Source: Symbiodinium kawagutii | Taxonomy: Eukaryota; Sar; Dinophyceae; Suessiales; Symbiodiniaceae | Reading direction: 5' to 3' | DNA length: 64,000 bases | NCBI GenBank assembly: GCA_009767595.1 | Contig: VSDK01024297.1 | Span: forward strand, 540,241-604,240 | Shown here: piece by piece, positions 60,391-64,000 of the stretch | Layout of the letters: each line of letters starts with the position of its first letter | Position numbering within the stretch: position 1 is the first letter of the stretch | Position numbers and translations under genes: made by a program | The notes under the pieces: model-generated | Told to the model about the DNA's origin: nothing | The model's input: the letters and a program-made list of their open reading frames with translations, nothing else | Database searches by the model: none

Positions 60391-62439
60391 GGGGTGAGTT
60401 GGAGTGTTGTTATTTGGTTAGGTTGTTCCCTGCATGTTCCACTTCTCTCTTGGGAGGTTGTATGGTACTGTAGTTTATGGGAACATGACCTATCACTCTT
60501 TGTGGCATGAGCGGTGTTTTCATTTGTTTGTAGACTCGCAGATCTTGTGCATGTTTTAATTTCAATTCTTCAGTTGAGAGTGCAATGAATGCAATGAACC
60601 AAATATTTGTCCTGGATATATTCACAAGTGGCACGGTCTTGTTTTCGAAACCGCTGGGTAATGCTCCAAGTCAACTTGTTTTGGACTCGTGTGTTGTGCG
60701 AATTGAAGATTCGCGCAGTAGCATGAACCTGACGACCGTGGGTTGAGGATGCGTGGTTTGATGAGTGGCCATGAATCATTTGGTGGTATTTTTTGGTTCG
60801 AACGTATTTACAGCGTCATCCCCAGTCATTTTTGCACGTTGGATCATGTCATGACAAGGTAAAGAAACTTATCCATTACTGACTCACACATGGTGTCGCT
60901 TTCGATGTTGCAAGGTTCCTGCGCCTGTGCCGGGCACACCTTCTCCTGCAATGGTGGAGGACGGGGGTAGGGGTGAGTTGGAGTCGAAGTGTTGTTTGTA
61001 TTTTTCCACATTTTTTTTCCACAATTCTGTTCTCTGGAAACCATACCTCTGTTAAGGACAGCTTCCTCTCTGGATAATTTTCTCTGCATATCGGTATACA
61101 AGAAACCATAGCAATCATGAGAATAAAATTTGTCTAGGAGTCAACTGCTTTCGTTGGGTGCTGTCAGCAGGATGAGCCACCAAACATCCGATGGTCAGTT
61201 TAACGCTCATGAAGGTTTCACCATAGTGAATGATGGTTGACATGATGCCTCATGGTGGCTAATAGCAGAACATCAATACTGCAATGGTTTGTGATAGTTG
61301 ATGATAACCATGGAACCATGGTCGATAATTGTTATATGTTTCAGACATAGTGAATGAATGTCAGCCCATGATTGACCCGTATTCTCCATGAATGGCTTGA
61401 TTGATATAATATGATATGATCAATTCAATTCATGACAGGCAATCACCGGTACCAATAATAGATAGTCATGCCATGGACAAGTACACATGGTTGTAAACGG
61501 ACAAAGCTGTTCTCGATGCTGCAAGGTTCCTGCGCCTGTGCCGGGCACACCTTCTCCAGCCATGACTCAGGACTGGGGTCGGGGTGAGTTGGAGTGTTGT
61601 TATTTGGTTAGGTTGTTCCCTGCATGTTCCACTTCTCTCTTGGGAGTTTATATGGCACTGTAGTTTATGGGAACATGACCTATCACTCTTTGTGGCATGA
61701 GCGGTGTTTTCATTTGTTTGTAGACTCGCAGATCTTGTGCATGTTGTAAATCTCAATTCTCCAGTTGAGAGAGTAATGAATGCAATGAACCAAACATTGT
61801 CCAGGATATATTCACAAGTGTCACGGTCTTGTTTTCGAAACCGCTGGGTGATCCTGCAAGTCCATTGGTTTTTGGCTGGAACATGTGTTATGCGAATTGA
61901 AGATTCGCGCAGTGGCATGAACCTGATGACCGTGGGTTGAGGATGCGAGGTTTGATGAGTGACCATGAATCATTTGGTGGTATTGTTTGGTTCGAACGTA
62001 TTTACAGCTTCATCCCGAGTCATTTTTGCACGTTGGATCATGTCATGGCAAGGTAAAGTAGAAACTTATCCATTACTGACTCACACATCGCGTTCGATGT
62101 TGCAAGGTTCCTGCGCCTGTGCCGGGCACACCGTCTCCTGCAATGGTGGAGGACGGGGGTAGGGGTGTGGTTTGTGAAGCTACTGATGTTGAGTATGGTG
62201 GAAATGCAGTAAACCTTTCTTCATGAGGAGATTCACCAGTTGTTGCCTGGTTATCCAGTTTGGTGCTTTGAGGAAATCTCCCTGTTGCTGGGTCTACTTT
62301 GGGTTCACCCAATAGCATGAACTTGACAAACCTGGGCTGTGCATGCTCGGTTTGTCACAGCACATTGCATGAACTATGTTTTCATCAATTCGGTTGACAC
62401 AAAGACACGCACACAAATTCATGGTATTGTATATTTAAT

Positions 62440-62537
62440 TTGGTTGGTGGTTTTAAGCATTTTTATTTTTGCCTAGTTACTCTTAACAATTGCTTGGTCG
62501 ACCAATATTTTCATAGGAGATTGAAACCACCAACCAG
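62440..62537 (+). mobile_element. Family C element inside the array end
   Basis: TTGGTTGGTGGTTTTAAGCA at the left, GATTGAAACCACCAACCAG at the right, with GCCTAGTTACTCTTAACAAT and TTGGTCGACCAATATTTTCA inside. A stop-free frame of over 90 codons follows (62538-62835). Confidence 0.8.
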
Positions 62538-62740
62538 TAATGTACTATCGCATATTTCAGTACGTTGCATATCTCTAACATGTGCTATCCATCAACTCAA
62601 CCCTATGCCGCCATCGATTTTTACAACAAACATTGCAGTACCTAGTTCTACCCTGTTCTATCCATTTACTCGTCGGTATGCAGGCATGGGACACCCATGT
62701 CAAGATTTTCCTCCAAGTTTGATCATGGGAAGATGTAGAA

Positions 62741-62817
62741 GCCTGAGCCACAAGCCGTCTTTGATGTTGCAAGGTTCCTGCGCCTGTGCCGGGCACACCT
62801 TCTCCAGCCATGACTCA
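62741..62817 (+). CDS. Array exon-like block, copy 12 (diverged)
   Basis: After GAAGATGTAG the frame KPEPQAVFDVARFLRLCRAH LLQP ends at TGA. All surrounding sequence has diverged from the array units, but the core is unchanged, which argues for selection on it. Confidence 0.5.
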
Positions 62818-63227
62818 GGACTGGGGCAGTGGTGAGTGTTTTTGTTGGGCTTTTTCCGGAGCTGTGGTGGCACCCGAACATGTGTGGATAAAAGCAACAA
62901 TGATTTTGGAGTGGTCGCAGGAGAGATTTCTTCATTTGCGGATCATTTGCGGGTTGTGCGATAGGCTGAGGAAACAATCAACTAGGCAACACCCCAGAAA
63001 TGATAATATGGACCCTTTCAGCAGACGATGGTTATCACAATCAGAAGCTCATGTTCCAACTCTCAAGAGTGTATGGTAGTTTGTGGAAAGGCAGCATATC
63101 ACTGCGTGTGGCATGAGCGATGTCTTTATAAAAGCAAAACATTATTGTATCTGAATATATCTGAATGGTCACTTTTACTTGCAGCTGTTTGTGAACATGC
63201 ATTTTTTTCATGGAGAGTAACCTCATT

Positions 63228-63400
63228 CTTGAGTTGGAAGTCCGATGAACCAAACATTGTCGGCGAAATTCACAAGTGGCACGTTTTTGTTTATGACACC
63301 GCTGGGCAATGCTACAAATATATGATGGGTTCCAACCTGAAGATTTTTAAGAAAAATTACTTTACTTCGAGTGATCCCCACCATGACATTTCAAATCAGC
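63228..63400 (+). CDS. Exon-like block, diverged relative of the array
   Basis: The frame LSWKSDEPNIVGEIHKWHVF, VYDTAGQCYKYMMGSNLKIF, KKNYFTSSDPHHDIS is strongly protein-like. It aligns at the DNA level with the third array block (GATGAACCAAACATTGTC, CACAAGTGGCACG, ACCGCTGGG), but the reading frame differs by an indel. Which frame is ancestral is unknown. It is part of a 171-codon open frame (63028-63543). Confidence 0.5.
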
Positions 63401-63474
63401 TTGTTGACTGCACTTTTGTCTGCATATCAACATGTCAGTCGGCAGACATGCAACTAGCTGTGCCGATCATTGGT

Positions 63475-63900
63475 TTCACCTGGCACGTCATTATGCATGT
63501 CAGTCTGTCAAACAGCATATCAACATGTCAGTTGGCAGTGTGAAGTGCACTCCAGAGCTCTCAACACGTTTGCTTAAACATGCCCAAACATGGCAGTGAA
63601 CCACCTGAGCCAAAGCATTTGCTTCACCTGGCAGGTCATTGTGCATGTCAGTCTGTCAAACAGCATATCAACATGTCAGTTGGCAGTGTGAAGTACACTC
63701 CAGAGCTCTCAACACGTTTGCTTAAACATGCCCAAACATGGCAGTGAACCACCTGAGCCAAAGCATTAGGTTTGCTTGAACATGCCCAAACATTGCAGTG
63801 AACCACCTGAGCCAAAGCATTTGCTTCACCTGGCAGGTCATTGTGCATGTCAGTCTGTCAAACAGCATATCAACATGTCAGTCGGCAGAAACGTGCAGTG
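63475..63900. repeat. 148-bp tandem repeat
   Basis: Units beginning near CATGTCAGTCTGTCAAACAG at 63496, 63644 and 63846. The second interval is longer by a partial internal repeat of TTTGCTTGAACATGCCCAAA. The unit contains CATATCAACATGTCAGTTGG and GTGAACCACCTGAGCCAAAG. Confidence 0.9.
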
Positions 63901-64000
63901 CTTGCAGTGAAGGCCCTTCAATCAGACTGATTGCCCGGCCATCCGGAAAACAATGTTGCCCAGACACGGTCCGCCTGAGATGGAAAAGAAAACAAAAAAA

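Larger units (their letters stand above)
55855..62835 (+). repeat. Tandem array, ~1.34-kb period, with repeated exon-like blocks
   Basis: A 31-bp core (GCAAGGTTCCTGCGCCTGTG plus 11 bases) occurs 12 times, at 55867, 56440, 57204, 57779, 58540, 59120, 59569, 60330, 60910, 61521, 62102 and 62769. The alternating spacings of ~573 and ~764 bp define a ~1,337-bp unit with an A-type core (followed by CCATGACTCAGGACTGGGG) and a B-type core (followed by GCAATGGTGGAGGAC). Irregular spacings (449, 611, 667) mark internal duplications and deletions. The conserved plus frame reads A-V/F-x-DVARFLRLCRAHLLQ. Further coding-like pieces in each unit are GRLYGTVVYGNMTYHSLWHE RC and DIFTSGTILFLKPLGDPASR. Consistent with a tandemly duplicated, partly decayed multi-exon gene family. 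Confidence 0.85.

Noticed and set aside
1-64000. Bacterial features (operons, Shine-Dalgarno sites, CRISPR, IS elements, rho-independent terminators)
   Set aside because: Nothing in gene density, spacing or signals fits a prokaryote; inverted repeats here belong to dispersed ~100-bp families.

Overview
This window reads as nuclear DNA of a dinoflagellate, most likely of the Suessiales/Symbiodiniaceae-Polarella type. That is an inference from several signs: no operons or bacterial-style gene packing; coding potential in short (50-200 nt) GC-richer islands in AT-richer, repeat-filled DNA; apparent splice boundaries at most islands; and one clean intronless gene of a type common in dinoflagellates (a ubiquitin-like domain fused to RCC1-type repeats, 36163-37515). 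No tRNA, rRNA, CRISPR or spliced-leader gene was recognised.

Only three loci look like well-bounded genes: the intronless RCC1-repeat gene; a two-exon 3' gene end with GTAAGT...CCAG intron borders (45082-45524); and a minus-strand two-exon gene end (15777-16160) whose 131-nt intron is mostly one ~100-bp inverted-repeat element. Strong multi-exon or frame-broken candidates lie at 42532-43226 and 46191-46690 (minus). About 70 further exon-like islands are listed. Nearly all lack recognisable domains, so they are reported as coding-like with no function assigned. They were judged by open frame, residue composition, splice-like borders and, in some cases, natural stop codons.

The rest is dominated by at least four families of short (~95-125 bp) inverted-repeat elements, named here A (ends TGGCTATGGGTCAA / TTGACCCATAGCCA), B (GGTGGTTTCTCAAAATAGGG / CCCTATTTTGAGAAACCACC), C (CTGGTTGGTGGTTT / AAACCACCAACCAG) and D (CCTGGTTGATTAA / TTAATCAACCAGG). 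Their most interesting property is position. Exon-like islands start exactly after the CAG that ends C copies (1467, 3940, 28301, 29341, 52626, 55028) or stop exactly at the GT inside the first bases of B or C copies (7193, 16067 on minus, 25590, 34229, 38157, 41028, 44519, 55122). One exon (55028-55122) has a C copy flush on its left and a B copy flush on its right. These elements therefore look like introners, mobile elements that carry splice sites and act as introns.

From about 55.85 to 62.85 kb there is a tandem array with a ~1.34-kb period. It holds 12 copies of a short exon-like block encoding DVARFLRLCRAH-type peptides, a 1,790-bp recent segmental duplication (57.6-58.6 kb against 59.4-60.4 kb) and a diverged copy at 62.9-63.4 kb. 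The last 500 bp is a 148-bp tandem repeat. Other landmarks are a long (TTTG)n tract, several AT and tetranucleotide microsatellites, degenerate AACCATCATTCACC-type satellites, a C29 tract between direct repeats, and a 66-N assembly gap whose flanks duplicate each other.
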